A DNA stretch of 40,074 bases from Pseudomonas sp. R5(2019) (GCF_009905435.1 NZ_JAAAMT010000050.1:1-40074); one strand, 5' to 3'; shown: positions 15,257 through 24,155, counted from the first letter of the stretch. A program made the numbers and translations. The notes: generated from the letters alone by a model not told the origin.

Positions 15257-15632
15257 AACTCGAGCAATCGACCCGAGCGCATTCGTCAGCCCGTCGGGGA
15301 GTTGCCGACCAGCGGGAACATCAGCCTGTCATGCAGGTCCGTTAAAACGAGGTTGCACGGCCAGTCACGACGAACGCGTGTAAAAACGCGACATTTTTTG
15401 TTGATCTCAAACCGCTCACGCCCTAAAGTTCGCGCCGAACGTCCATGCTGGAAACGATCCATCCGGCTCAAGTACTGACGACGAGACAGCAAGGCCATGA
15501 GGAAGCTACGTTTCCTATGGCCTTTTTGCTTTCGGCGGACATGCCTTGGGAAGTAGGCGAACCAAAGTGGGGATACGGAGGGCGTTCATTTGAACCCATT
15601 GAATTACAACGTTTGCCAGTAGGAGCCCTAGC
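15257..15632. other. speC upstream region
   Basis: This 376-base region between divergent fecI and speC has no convincing gene. Bases 15378-15420 are AT-rich and may hold a promoter. A terminator-like hairpin lies at 15491-15526, and bases 15540-15632 form a leader with a TAGGAG ribosome-binding site. A short untranslated RNA ending at the hairpin is possible. Confidence 0.4.
15491..15526 (+). terminator. intrinsic terminator in speC leader region
   Basis: AAGGCCAT-G-AGGAA and TTCCT-ATGGCCTT make a 13-bp stem with one bulged G, a 7-base loop and a following T-run. It is oriented with speC and lies 107 bases before its start, so it would stop transcripts entering from the left. Confidence 0.65.
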
Positions 15633-16796
15633 ATGTCGATCCAGGTCGAAGACTATTTCGCGCGCGATACCTTCCAGAAAATGAAGGCGTTCGCCGACAA
15701 GCAAGAAACCCCTTTCGTACTCATCGACACTCAGATGATCAGCCAGGCCTACGACGACCTGCGCGCCGGCTTTGAATTCGCCAAGGTCTATTACGCGGTC
15801 AAGGCCAACCCGGCTGTCGAAATCATCGACCTGCTCAAAGAGAAAGGCTCGAGCTTCGACATCGCCTCCATCTACGAGCTGGACAAGGTCCTGAGCCGTG
15901 GCGTGGGCGCTGATCGCATCAGCTACGGCAACACCATCAAGAAATCCAAGGACATCCGCTACTTCTACGACAAAGGTGTGCGCCTGTTCGCCACCGACTC
16001 CGAAGCGGACCTGCGCAACATCGCCAAGGCCGCACCTGGCTCGAAAGTCTACGTGCGTATCCTGACCGAAGGTTCGACCACCGCCGACTGGCCACTGTCG
16101 CGCAAATTCGGCTGCCAGACCGACATGGCCATGGACCTGCTGATCCTCGCTCGCGACCTGGGCCTGGTGCCCTACGGCATCTCCTTCCACGTGGGTTCCC
16201 AGCAACGCGACATCAGCGTCTGGGACGCGGCCATCGCCAAGGTCAAGGTGATCTTCGAGCGCCTGAAAGAAGAAGACGGGATCGAACTGAAGCTGATCAA
16301 CATGGGTGGCGGCTTCCCGGCCAACTACATCACCCGCACCAACAGCCTGGAAACCTACGCTGAAGAGATCATCCGCTTCCTGAAGGAAGACTTCGGTGAC
16401 GAGCTGCCGGAAATCATTCTGGAGCCAGGCCGTTCGTTGATCGCCAACGCCGGTATCCTGGTCAGCGAAGTGGTGCTGGTTGCGCGTAAATCGCGTACCG
16501 CCGTCGAGCGTTGGGTGTACACCGATGTGGGCAAATTCTCCGGCCTGATCGAAACCATGGACGAAGCGATCAAGTTCCCGATCTGGACCGAGAAGAATGG
16601 CGAAGTGGAAGAAGTCGTGATCGCCGGCCCAACCTGCGACAGCGCCGACATCATGTACGAGAACTACAAGTACGGCCTGCCGCTGAACCTGGCCATCGGT
16701 GACCGCCTGTACTGGCTGTCGACCGGCGCCTACACCACCAGCTACAGCGCGGTGGAATTCAACGGCTTCCCGCCGCTGAAGTCGTTCTATATCTAA
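15633..16796 (+). CDS. speC: ornithine decarboxylase (fold III, PLP)
   Basis: A 387-residue PLP enzyme of the alanine-racemase-fold decarboxylase family that converts ornithine to putrescine. Lys57 in YAVKANP binds PLP. HVGSQQRD (about 187-194), MGGGFPANY (about 225) and EPGRSLIANAG (about 268) are cofactor-binding loops. Cys335 in GPTCDSADIMY is the catalytic cysteine from the neighbouring subunit. Length matches Pseudomonas SpeC. The start is set by TAGGAG 10 bases upstream. It stands alone, followed by a strong terminator. A lysine-preferring homologue cannot be excluded, but fit and gene order (speC near piuC/piuA and fecIRA) favour ornithine. Confidence 0.9.
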   Translation: MSIQVEDYFARDTFQKMKAFADKQETPFVLIDTQMISQAYDDLRAGFEFAKVYYAVKANPAVEIIDLLKEKGSSFDIASIYELDKVLSRGVGADRISYGNTIKKSKDIRYFYDKGVRLFATDSEADLRNIAKAAPGSKVYVRILTEGSTTADWPLSRKFGCQTDMAMDLLILARDLGLVPYGISFHVGSQQRDISVWDAAIAKVKVIFERLKEEDGIELKLINMGGGFPANYITRTNSLETYAEEIIRFLKEDFGDELPEIILEPGRSLIANAGILVSEVVLVARKSRTAVERWVYTDVGKFSGLIETMDEAIKFPIWTEKNGEVEEVVIAGPTCDSADIMYENYKYGLPLNLAIGDRLYWLSTGAYTTSYSAVEFNGFPPLKSFYI

Positions 16797-16811
16797 GCGC
16801 GACAGGTAAAG

Positions 16812-16849
16812 AAAAAGGGGCACTGACTCACTCTCAGTGCCCCTTTTTT
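16812..16849 (+). terminator. speC terminator
   Basis: AAAAAGGGGCACTGA and TCAGTGCCCCTTTTT form a perfect 15-bp stem with a 7-base loop and a T6 run, 15 bases after the speC stop. Confidence 0.92.
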
Positions 16850-16870
16850 GCGCCACCGCGATCTCCCGCC

Positions 16871-17220
16871 CTACAAGCAAAGCTGACAACCCCATTCTCA
16901 CAGGCCATGGCACGTTGCAATAAATGTGGGAGCGGATTTATCCGCGAAGCGCCGCGCGGGCGGCGCGCGATCTCAAGAACAATGAAAAAACCAAGGCAGG
17001 CACCTCCCACAGCTCATGCGATCTGCTGACAGCCCCCCTCGCCTCCCCCATCAGAATGAAGAGGTTGCCTGAGGCCGTATCAAGGCATCCAAGCGCTTGC
17101 CTGGGGTTTTCCGGCGCTGCCGAAATCGAGCGCCGCCCGCGCGGCGCTTCGCGGATAAATCCGCTCCCACATTTGTTGCAACGTGCCATGGCCTGTGAAA
17201 TGGGTGTTGCCAGCCTTGTT
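16871..17220. repeat. long inverted repeat carrying a REP doublet
   Basis: Bases 16891-16971 and 17122-17204 are near-perfect reverse complements (arms of about 80 bp, with weaker pairing out to about 16871 and 17220). Each arm has an outer part (CACAGGCCATGGCACGTTGCAA) and an inner REP sequence (TGTGGGAGCGGATTTATCCGCG followed by GC-rich bases). About 150 bases without a gene lie between them. The structure fills the space between speC and the Sel1 gene. Confidence 0.85.
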
Positions 17221-17307
17221 TGTTCGGCTTTAGATCTGTGTGCTTTCGGTGTGGCTACCCCGCAATTGCGCGATGAGCCTTTTTTCATGGTGAATGACCG
17301 CAAGCGG

Positions 17308-18111
17308 TTATCGACGCGCCTCATCCACGGCTTTGATGTTGACCGTGAACTCCAGTTCGTCACCAGGAAATTCGTCGAGTCGCTGCCGATAGCGCTGGGC
17401 CATCTCTTGAATTCGCACGTCGCCTGCCTGTTCAAGCACCGGCGTAGTGGCCCGCAGGAAATTCAAATTGCCACCTTCCAATGCACGCTCCCACCATTGC
17501 AGGGCGTGCTCGATATTGCCCTGCTCGGCCAGGGACGCTGCGTAGCTGAACTGCCCACGAAAATCCCCCTCCTGCGCCGAACGTCGATACCATTGCAGCG
17601 CTTGCGCTGGATCGGCCACGCAGGCCAACCCTTGCTCCAGGTAACGCCCCAGCAGGTTCATGGACTTGGCGTGGCCAAGCTCCGCAGCCTTGCGATAACA
17701 GGCCAGTGCTGCCGGCTGGTTGACTGCCGCCCCTCGGCCAGTGGCGAGCAAGTTGGCGTAGTTGTAAAGCCCCCAATCCAGGCCCAGCTCTGCGGCCGAG
17801 CGGTAATGCCCGGAGGCAGCGGCCGCATCGGGCTCCCCTCCCCAGCCATGCTCCAGGCACCGCCCGAGCATGTTGTGCGCCATGGCATTGCCGCCGTTGG
17901 CAGCAATGGCAAACCAGCGTCGGGCCAGGGCCGGGTCTTTTTCTATGCCGCGGCCATCGAGCAGGATCTGCCCAAGCAACACCTGGGCTTCGACACTGTG
18001 TTGCCCGGCCGCCAACAGTAAGGCCTGAGCCGCCCTGGCCGGGCTCTGTTCGAACATCTGGCCCAGTTGCTCGGCGTCCAGCACTTCTTCGCGGCGAATA
18101 TGGAATGTCAT
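17308..18111 (-). CDS. Sel1-repeat (TPR-like) protein next to piuC
   Basis: A 267-residue protein made of about five Sel1-type repeats, each ~35 residues with the A-x-x-x-L-G...G-x-G...D-x-x-x-A-x-x-W-(Y/F)-x-x-A-A-x-x-G pattern (for example ILLDGRGIEKDPALARRWF and QPAALACYRKAAELG). There is no signal peptide, so it is probably cytoplasmic. Such repeats bind other proteins; its partner is not known. It follows piuC with a 3-base gap on the same strand and is surely co-transcribed with it. The same pair occurs beside piuA in other Pseudomonas, as I recall, so a link to iron uptake is inferred. Confidence 0.88.
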   Translation of the reverse strand: MTFHIRREEVLDAEQLGQMFEQSPARAAQALLLAAGQHSVEAQVLLGQILLDGRGIEKDPALARRWFAIAANGGNAMAHNMLGRCLEHGWGGEPDAAAASGHYRSAAELGLDWGLYNYANLLATGRGAAVNQPAALACYRKAAELGHAKSMNLLGRYLEQGLACVADPAQALQWYRRSAQEGDFRGQFSYAASLAEQGNIEHALQWWERALEGGNLNFLRATTPVLEQAGDVRIQEMAQRYRQRLDEFPGDELEFTVNIKAVDEARR

Positions 18112-18114
18112 CGC

Positions 18115-18795
18115 TTACACCTCGACCCAGCGACGCAACAGGTTGTGGTAAGTCCCGGTGAGCTGGATCAGTGCCGGATGATCGGGCACATCCACGGTCA
18201 GCTTGCGAATCGCCTCGTCCATCTCGAACAGCAGCGCGCGCTGGCTGTCTTCCCGCACCAGGCTCTGGGTCCAGAAGAACGAGGCATAGCGTGCGCCACG
18301 AGTGACGGCGTTGACCTTGTGCAGGCTGGTGCCGGGGTACAGCACCATGTCGCCGGCCGGCAGCTTGATCTGGCGCACCCCGAAGGTGTCCTGGATTTCC
18401 AGCTCGCCTGCGTCGTATTCATCGGGGTCGCTGAAGAACAGCGTCGATGACAGATCGGTGCGCACCCGCTCGGCACTGCCCTTGGGCTGACGTACCGCGT
18501 TGTCGATGTGGTAGTCGAAATTGCCACCGGCCCGGTAGCAGTTGAACAGCGGCGGCACCACCTTGTGCGGCAAGGCCGCCGACATGAACAGGGGGTTGGC
18601 CCACAGCCGCTCCAGCATGGCCTCGCCAATCTCCCGGGCCAACGGGTGGCCTTCGGGCAACTGCAGGTTGTGCTTGGCCTTGGCCGACTGATAACCGGCG
18701 GTGATCTTGCCGTCCGCCCAGTCGGTCTGCTCCAGGGCCTGGCGGATACGCAACACCTCGTCTTTGGAGAAAAGGCCGGGAATGTGTAAAAGCAT
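18115..18795 (-). CDS. piuC: PiuC, Fe(II)/2-oxoglutarate-dependent hydroxylase
   Basis: A 226-residue PKHD-type 2-oxoglutarate dioxygenase. The iron ligands are His96 and Asp98 (YHIDNA) and His159 (SLHKVNAV), with Arg169 positioned for 2-oxoglutarate. PiuC family proteins are found beside catecholate siderophore receptors and are induced by iron limitation; the substrate is not settled. I used the ATG at 18795 (MLLHIPGLFSKDEV), which gives the family length; an upstream in-frame ATG at 18828 would add 11 residues without a family match. A strong Fur-box match lies 32 bases upstream. It is divergent from piuA and co-transcribed with the Sel1 gene. Confidence 0.92.
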   Translation of the reverse strand: MLLHIPGLFSKDEVLRIRQALEQTDWADGKITAGYQSAKAKHNLQLPEGHPLAREIGEAMLERLWANPLFMSAALPHKVVPPLFNCYRAGGNFDYHIDNAVRQPKGSAERVRTDLSSTLFFSDPDEYDAGELEIQDTFGVRQIKLPAGDMVLYPGTSLHKVNAVTRGARYASFFWTQSLVREDSQRALLFEMDEAIRKLTVDVPDHPALIQLTGTYHNLLRRWVEV

Positions 18796-18826
18796 GGCTC
18801 GGCACCTGGGCGCGGGAAAAGATGGC

Positions 18827-18845
18827 AATGGTATTGATTCTTATT
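18827..18845 (-). promoter_or_regulatory. Fur box of piuC
   Basis: The minus strand reads AATAAGAATCAATACCATT, 16 of 19 matches to AATGAGAATCATTATCATT. Its place just upstream of piuC fits iron-Fur repression. Confidence 0.75.
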
Positions 18846-18932
18846 GGCTCGGTATAGCCCCCATCAGGGCTCCAGACGAACGAGCACGAAAAAACCGTCA
18901 GAAGACTTTGTAAAGAATGTAAATTTAATGCG

Positions 18933-18951
18933 AATAACAATTTGTCTCAAT
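18933..18951 (+). promoter_or_regulatory. candidate Fur box of piuA
   Basis: AATAACAATTTGTCTCAAT matches 13 of 19 positions of the same Fur consensus and lies 64 bases upstream of the chosen piuA start. Confidence 0.55.
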
Positions 18952-19014
18952 TGATACGAATACTTGTTTACCCTATATTTCGCGGCCTCAACTCCTTGGG
19001 GAAGGACATTCGCA

Positions 19015-21300
19015 ATGCCGCGCCAACACGTGCCTACATCTGTCAGCTCACCGCGACTGCTCACCTGCGCCATCGGCGTGGCGATTTGTGCGACCTCTGT
19101 CGCCCATATGGCGCAAGCCGCCGAGAGCACCGAGAAGTCCATCGCACTGGATGCCACCAGCATCACCGGTGAAGCTCAGGAGCAGACTTCCTACAAGACG
19201 GAAAAGGCCCAGTCGCAGAAATACACCGCGCCGCTGGTCAATACGCCGCGCTCTGTAACGGTGGTGCCACAGCAGGTCCTCAAGGACACCAACGCCATTT
19301 CGATGCAAGACGCCCTGCGCACGGTGCCAGGCATCACCTTTGGTGCCGGTGAAGGCGGCAACCCGCAAGGGGACCGTCCTTTCATTCGCGGTTTCGACTC
19401 CCAGGCCGACACCTACCTGGACGGTGTGCGTGACACCGCCTCCCAGAGCCGCGAAATCTTTGCAATTGAGTCGATCGAAGTCAGCAAAGGCCCGAACTCC
19501 GCCATCGGTGGCCGTGGCTCGGCCGGCGGCAGCATCAACCTGGTGAGCAAAAAGGCGCACCTGGGCAACTCGTTCGACGGTGGCTTCACCTGGGGTTCGG
19601 ACCAGACCCAGCGTTACACCCTCGATGGCAACTATCAGTTCTCCGACACCGCCGCAGGCCGTCTGAACCTGATGAGCCACGAAAGCAACGTCGCCGGCCG
19701 TGACACAGTGGATTACGACCGCTGGGGTATCGCACCGTCCCTGGCGTTTGGCCTGGGCACCGACACCCGCGTCAACCTCGACTACTACCATCTGGAAAAC
19801 AACGACACCCCGGATTCGGGCATCCCCTACAGCATGCCGGCCTCAGGCCGCAGTGCCGACCGTAACAAGGCCAACCCGGACAAGCCGAACGATGGCGGTG
19901 ATTCCAGCAACTTCTACGGTCTGGATCGTGATTTGCGCAAGGGCCGCACCGATATCGCCACCATCGCGATCGAGCACGACCTGAGCGACGCCCTGACCAT
20001 CAAGAACACCCTGCGTCACGGCAGCAGCATGCAGGACTACATCCTGACCCAGCCGGATGACAGCAAGGGCAACGTCAACAATGGCAGCGTCTGGCGTCGT
20101 GCCAACACCCGTGTCAGCAACGTTGACACCACCACCAACCAGACTGACCTGTTTGGTGACGTTTACATCGCAGGCTTCAAGAACAGCTTCTCCACCGGTA
20201 TCGAATTCACCCGTGAAGAAGCCGAGAAGTCGACGTACACCGTCAACACTGACACCACGCCAGCGACCGCAGCTGCCACCACCAACTGCACACCGGCGAT
20301 GATCGGCGCGGCCAGCAATTACAACTGCACCTCGCTTTCCAACCCGACTCCGAATGATCCGTGGAGCGGCTCGATCACGCGCAACTACGCTGGCACCGAC
20401 ACCGATGCCAACACCCGCGCCATCTATGTGTTCGATACGCTGGAGCTGTCGTCGCAATGGCTGGTGAACATGGGCCTGCGTTACGACCACTTCGACACCC
20501 AGTACAAAACCTTCAATGCTTCTGGCGTCACCACCGCCAAGGGCAAAGACACCAGCGAGTTTGTCACTGGCCAGTTCGGCGTTGTCTACAAACCGGCTGA
20601 AAACGGCAGCATCTACGCCTCCTACGCCACCGCTGCCACACCACCGGGCAACGCCCTGGGTGAAGGCCAGGACGGCAACCCGTTGAACGGTGGCACCACC
20701 AGGAACGATCTGAAACCTGAAACCAGCAAGAACTACGAAATCGGCACCAAGTGGGATCTGTATAACGATCGCCTGTCCCTGACCGCTGCGGTCTTCCGCA
20801 CCGAGAAAGACAACGCGCGTGTGCAGATCGACTCCACCACGTACCAGAACGTCGGCAAATCCCGTGTAGACGGCGTCGAACTGTCGGCCACCGGCAAGAT
20901 CACCAACCAGTGGCAAGTATTCGCGGGCTACAGCTTCATGGACAGCGAGCTGGTCAAAGGCGGCCCGCTCGACGTCATCAACGAAGGTAACGAGCTGCCG
21001 AATACGCCACGTCATAGCGCTTCAGTGTGGACGACCTACGCCATCACGCCGAAGCTGACCATCGGTGGCGGTGCCTTCTACGTCGACGACGTATTCGGCA
21101 GCGTGGCCAACACCACCCTGGTCGATTCGTATGTCCGCTACGACGCAATGGCCAGCTACAAGCTGACCAAAAACGTCGACCTGCAGCTGAACGTGCAGAA
21201 CCTGACCGACGAGACCTACTACGATAAAGCCTTCTCGACTCACTTCGCCAACCAGGCGGCGGGCCGTATGGCGCTGTTCTCGACCAACGTCCACTTCTAA
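19015..21300 (+). CDS. piuA: PiuA/Fiu-type TonB-dependent catecholate siderophore receptor
   Basis: A 761-residue outer-membrane receptor. Residues ~1-36 are a signal peptide (LLTCAIGVAICATSVAHMAQA). A TonB-box region follows near ALDATSITG, then the plug domain (NTPRSVTVVPQQVLKDTNAISMQDAL, RPFIRGFDSQADTYLDGVRD, IEVSKGPNSAIGGRGSAGGSINLVSK) and a 22-strand barrel ending SRMALFSTNVHF-like (here GRMALFSTNVHF). There is no STN domain, so it is a transporter, not a transducer. I chose the ATG at 19015 because GGAAGGAC lies 7 bases ahead and the signal peptide then has normal length. Family members import ferric catecholates and are entry routes for siderophore-linked beta-lactams. It is divergent from piuC and followed by the reductase gene. 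Confidence 0.92.
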   Translation: MPRQHVPTSVSSPRLLTCAIGVAICATSVAHMAQAAESTEKSIALDATSITGEAQEQTSYKTEKAQSQKYTAPLVNTPRSVTVVPQQVLKDTNAISMQDALRTVPGITFGAGEGGNPQGDRPFIRGFDSQADTYLDGVRDTASQSREIFAIESIEVSKGPNSAIGGRGSAGGSINLVSKKAHLGNSFDGGFTWGSDQTQRYTLDGNYQFSDTAAGRLNLMSHESNVAGRDTVDYDRWGIAPSLAFGLGTDTRVNLDYYHLENNDTPDSGIPYSMPASGRSADRNKANPDKPNDGGDSSNFYGLDRDLRKGRTDIATIAIEHDLSDALTIKNTLRHGSSMQDYILTQPDDSKGNVNNGSVWRRANTRVSNVDTTTNQTDLFGDVYIAGFKNSFSTGIEFTREEAEKSTYTVNTDTTPATAAATTNCTPAMIGAASNYNCTSLSNPTPNDPWSGSITRNYAGTDTDANTRAIYVFDTLELSSQWLVNMGLRYDHFDTQYKTFNASGVTTAKGKDTSEFVTGQFGVVYKPAENGSIYASYATAATPPGNALGEGQDGNPLNGGTTRNDLKPETSKNYEIGTKWDLYNDRLSLTAAVFRTEKDNARVQIDSTTYQNVGKSRVDGVELSATGKITNQWQVFAGYSFMDSELVKGGPLDVINEGNELPNTPRHSASVWTTYAITPKLTIGGGAFYVDDVFGSVANTTLVDSYVRYDAMASYKLTKNVDLQLNVQNLTDETYYDKAFSTHFANQAAGRMALFSTNVHF

Positions 21301-21314
21301 GGTCGTTGTTCGGC

Positions 21315-21347
21315 AAAGCCCTGCTCACTTCGGTGGACGGGGCTTTT
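21315..21347 (+). terminator. stem-loop after piuA
   Basis: AAAGCCC and GGGCTTT enclose an inner CAC-TTCG-GTG tetraloop hairpin and end in TTTT. It lies 15 bases past the piuA stop and should end or reduce transcription before the reductase gene. Confidence 0.7.
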
Positions 21348-21423
21348 GTGTGTAAGGCAATGGGCATCGGGCGCGGCATAATGCGCACCGATAGGGCTCC
21401 ATGAATTAGCAAGGTGGTCGCAC

Positions 21424-23988
21424 GTGTTCAAGAAAACACTCTTTCAACTGCACTGGTTCTTCGGTATCACGGCCGGACTGGTCCTGGCGCTGATGGGCAT
21501 TACCGGCGCCCTGGTGTCGTTCCAGGACGAACTGCTGCGTCTGCTCAATCCGCAGGAACTGACCGTCCAGGTGCAGGACAGCGGCGTGCTGCCACCCGCC
21601 GAGTGGGTGCGCAAGATTGAAGCGACTGAAGCCAAGACTGTCTCGGCCCTGTGGGTCGAGATGGACAGTGGCAATGCCTCGCGGGTGTTCTTCACCCCGC
21701 CAGCGGGGGAACGCCGTGGCCCGATGCGCTACTTCGACCCATTCACCGGCGAGCTGCAAGGCGAGGCCTCGGGCCAGGGCTTTTTCGGCCTGATGCTGCA
21801 GCTGCACCGGTTTCTGGCGATGGGTGATACCGGCCGGCAGATCACCGGCGCCTGTACACTGATCCTGGTGTTCTTCTGCCTCTCCGGGCTGTACTTGCGC
21901 TGGCCGCGCAAGGCGCTGAACTGGCGGGTGTGGCTGACACTGGACTGGGCCAGGAAGGGTCGCAGCTTCAACTGGGACCTGCATGCGGTCGCCGGCACCT
22001 GGTGCCTGTTCTTCTATTTGCTGCTGGCGCTGACCGGCCTGTTCTGGTCCTACGAGTGGTACCGCGAAGGCCTGACCAAGCTGCTGAGCGACGCGCCGGC
22101 TGCCGGTGAACAGCGCAAAGGCGGTGAAGGTCGCCGTGAAGGCGGGCGTCGTGGGCCACCGACAGTGGACAAGAATGCCCCTACGCTGGTGGTTGATTAC
22201 GACGCGGTGTGGAACAGCATTCGTACCGAAGCCGGCCCCCAACTCAGTGCCTGGAACCTGCGCCTTCCACCCGTCGGCGGGCAACCGGCAACCGTCTTCT
22301 ATTTATTGAAAGACGCACCCCATGCGCGCGCACTCAATAGCCTCAGCCTCGACCCGGCCACCGGCAAAGTCAGCCGGCACGAGCGCTACAACGACAAGTC
22401 GCTCAAAGGCCAGTTGCTGACCAGCATCTACGCCCTGCACGTGGGCAGCTACTTCGGCATGGTCGGCCGAATCCTGAATACCCTGGCCAGTGTCAGCATG
22501 CCGCTGTTCTTTGTGACTGGCTGGTTGCTGTACCTGGACCGCCGCCGTAAAAAGCGTCAGGTTCGTGATGCTCGAAAGGACCTCAGCGCAACGGGTTCGA
22601 ATGCCGAGGGCTGGTTGATCGGTTTCGCCAGCCAGAGTGGTTTTGCCGAGCAGATGGCCTGGCAAAGCGCTGGCCAATTGCAGGCGGCGGGCTTCCCGGT
22701 GCGGGTAGAGCCCCTGGCGGCACTGACCGAAGCAGACCTGCGCGAGTCGCAACAGGCGCTGTTTGTGGTCAGTACCTTTGGTGACGGCGAAGCGCCAGAC
22801 AGCGCTCGCGGGTTCGAGCGCAAGGTGCTGGGCCAGCCCTGGGCCCTGAACAACCTCAACTACGCCTTGCTGGCCCTGGGTGATCGACAGTATCCGCAGT
22901 TTTGCGGCTTCGCCCAGCGCCTGCATGGCTGGCTGAGTGCCCGGGGTGCCAGCGCCGCCTTTGCCCCGGTGGAAGTCGACAGCGCCGACCCGGCCGCCTT
23001 GCAGCACTGGCAGCAACAACTGGCCTTGCTGACCGGCGCACAACCGAGCGCCACTTGGCAGGCACCCAGCTTTGAACCCTGGACCCTGAGCCGTCGCCAA
23101 CTGCTCAACCCCGGCAGCCAGGGTGAGGCCATTTACCTACTGGCACTGACGCCTCTCGGCGCCGCTCACTGGGAAGCCGGAGATCTGGTGGACGTGGTGC
23201 CACGCAACAGCGCCGGTGCCGTTACCCAGTTCCTGGCCGGGTTGGGCCTGGACGCCAACAGCCAGGTTCAGGTCGACGGCTTGCGCGAAACCCTGAGCCA
23301 GGCACTGGCCAGCCGCCAGTTGCCGCGCAGCCGTGAACACCTGGTGGGCCTGCACGCGCAGGCGCTGGTCGAGGCGTTGATCCCGATTGCCGCCCGCGAG
23401 TACTCGATCGCGTCGATTGCCAGCGACGGCCAGCTTGAATTGATCGTGCGCCAGGAGCGCCACACCGACGGTTCACTGGGCCTGGGTTCGGGGTGGCTGA
23501 CCGAGCATGCTGAAGTGGGTTCGAGCATCAGCCTGCGCTTGCACCGTAACAGTGGTTTCCATCTGCCGCAGGAGCCCGTGCCGCTGATTCTGTTGGGCAA
23601 CGGCACCGGCTTGGCTGGCTTGCGCAGCCTGCTCAAGGCACGCATCGCAGCAGGTGAGCCAGGTAACTGGCTGCTGTTCGGCGAACGTAATGCGGCCCAT
23701 GACTTCCTCTGCAAGGAAGAACTGCACGAATGGCTGGCCAATGGCGACCTGCAACGCCTGAACCTGGCGTTTTCGCGGGATCAGTCGAACAAGATCTACG
23801 TTCAGGACCGCCTGCGCGAAAACGCCGACGAACTGCGCGCCTGGCTCGCCGAAGGTGCCGCAATCTATATCTGCGGCAGCCTGCAAGGCATGGCGGCGGG
23901 CGTGGATGAGGTGTTGGTCGAGGTGCTGGGTACTGCCGAGGTGGAGCGCTTGATCGAGGTGGGGCGGTATCGGCGGGATGTTTATTGA
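21424..23988 (+). CDS. PepSY-TM / flavodoxin / NADPH reductase fusion, candidate iron reductase
   Basis: An 854-residue three-part protein. Residues ~1-385 form a PepSY-associated membrane domain with four membrane segments (about 10-35, 140-160, 190-212 and 355-378). Residues ~398-540 are a flavodoxin-like FMN domain (IGFASQSGFAEQMA, VVSTFGDGEAP, LGDRQYPQFCG). Residues ~560-854 are a ferredoxin-NADP-reductase-like FAD/NADPH domain as in sulfite reductase alpha (REYSIASIAS, LGNGTGLAGLRS, YICGSLQGMAAGV, ending RYRRDVY). It should carry electrons from cytoplasmic NADPH across the inner membrane. Beside piuA the likely acceptor is a ferric siderophore or ferric iron in the periplasm; this is inference. 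The start is GTG at 21424 with AAGGTGG upstream. The P. aeruginosa gene next to piuA has the same layout, as I recall. Confidence 0.88.
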   Translation: MFKKTLFQLHWFFGITAGLVLALMGITGALVSFQDELLRLLNPQELTVQVQDSGVLPPAEWVRKIEATEAKTVSALWVEMDSGNASRVFFTPPAGERRGPMRYFDPFTGELQGEASGQGFFGLMLQLHRFLAMGDTGRQITGACTLILVFFCLSGLYLRWPRKALNWRVWLTLDWARKGRSFNWDLHAVAGTWCLFFYLLLALTGLFWSYEWYREGLTKLLSDAPAAGEQRKGGEGRREGGRRGPPTVDKNAPTLVVDYDAVWNSIRTEAGPQLSAWNLRLPPVGGQPATVFYLLKDAPHARALNSLSLDPATGKVSRHERYNDKSLKGQLLTSIYALHVGSYFGMVGRILNTLASVSMPLFFVTGWLLYLDRRRKKRQVRDARKDLSATGSNAEGWLIGFASQSGFAEQMAWQSAGQLQAAGFPVRVEPLAALTEADLRESQQALFVVSTFGDGEAPDSARGFERKVLGQPWALNNLNYALLALGDRQYPQFCGFAQRLHGWLSARGASAAFAPVEVDSADPAALQHWQQQLALLTGAQPSATWQAPSFEPWTLSRRQLLNPGSQGEAIYLLALTPLGAAHWEAGDLVDVVPRNSAGAVTQFLAGLGLDANSQVQVDGLRETLSQALASRQLPRSREHLVGLHAQALVEALIPIAAREYSIASIASDGQLELIVRQERHTDGSLGLGSGWLTEHAEVGSSISLRLHRNSGFHLPQEPVPLILLGNGTGLAGLRSLLKARIAAGEPGNWLLFGERNAAHDFLCKEELHEWLANGDLQRLNLAFSRDQSNKIYVQDRLRENADELRAWLAEGAAIYICGSLQGMAAGVDEVLVEVLGTAEVERLIEVGRYRRDVY

Positions 23989-24000
23989 GTCTGCTCGACG

Positions 24001-24155
24001 CCCCAATGCCGGTCAGCTAATGCGAACTATTTAATGTGGGAGCGGATTTATCCGCGAATGAATGCACCGCGCTTTTTCAGGCATTACGCGTTGTCTTCAT
24101 TCGCGGATAAATCCGCTCCCACAAGGGTTTATGCCTTAACTGACCGGCATTGGGG
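24001..24155. repeat. REPIN nested in a convergent terminator palindrome
   Basis: Outer arms CCCCAATGCCGGTCAG (24001-24016) and CTGACCGGCATTGGGG (24140-24155) are perfect 16-bp reverse complements. Inside, a REP doublet has perfect 26-bp arms (24035-24060 and 24098-24123; TGTGGGAGCGGATTTATCCG core). The whole lies between two convergent genes, where the outer hairpin would act as a shared terminator. Confidence 0.9.

Noticed and set aside
15468..16913. Long minus-strand frame opposite speC (481 codons)
   Set aside because: speC on the other strand has all catalytic motifs; the reverse frame is Val/Asp/Gly-rich, as expected from mirrored GC codons.
16924..18021. 365-codon plus-strand frame over the REP palindrome and the Sel1 gene
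   Set aside because: It begins within a REP sequence and runs antisense to the Sel1 repeats; no independent support.
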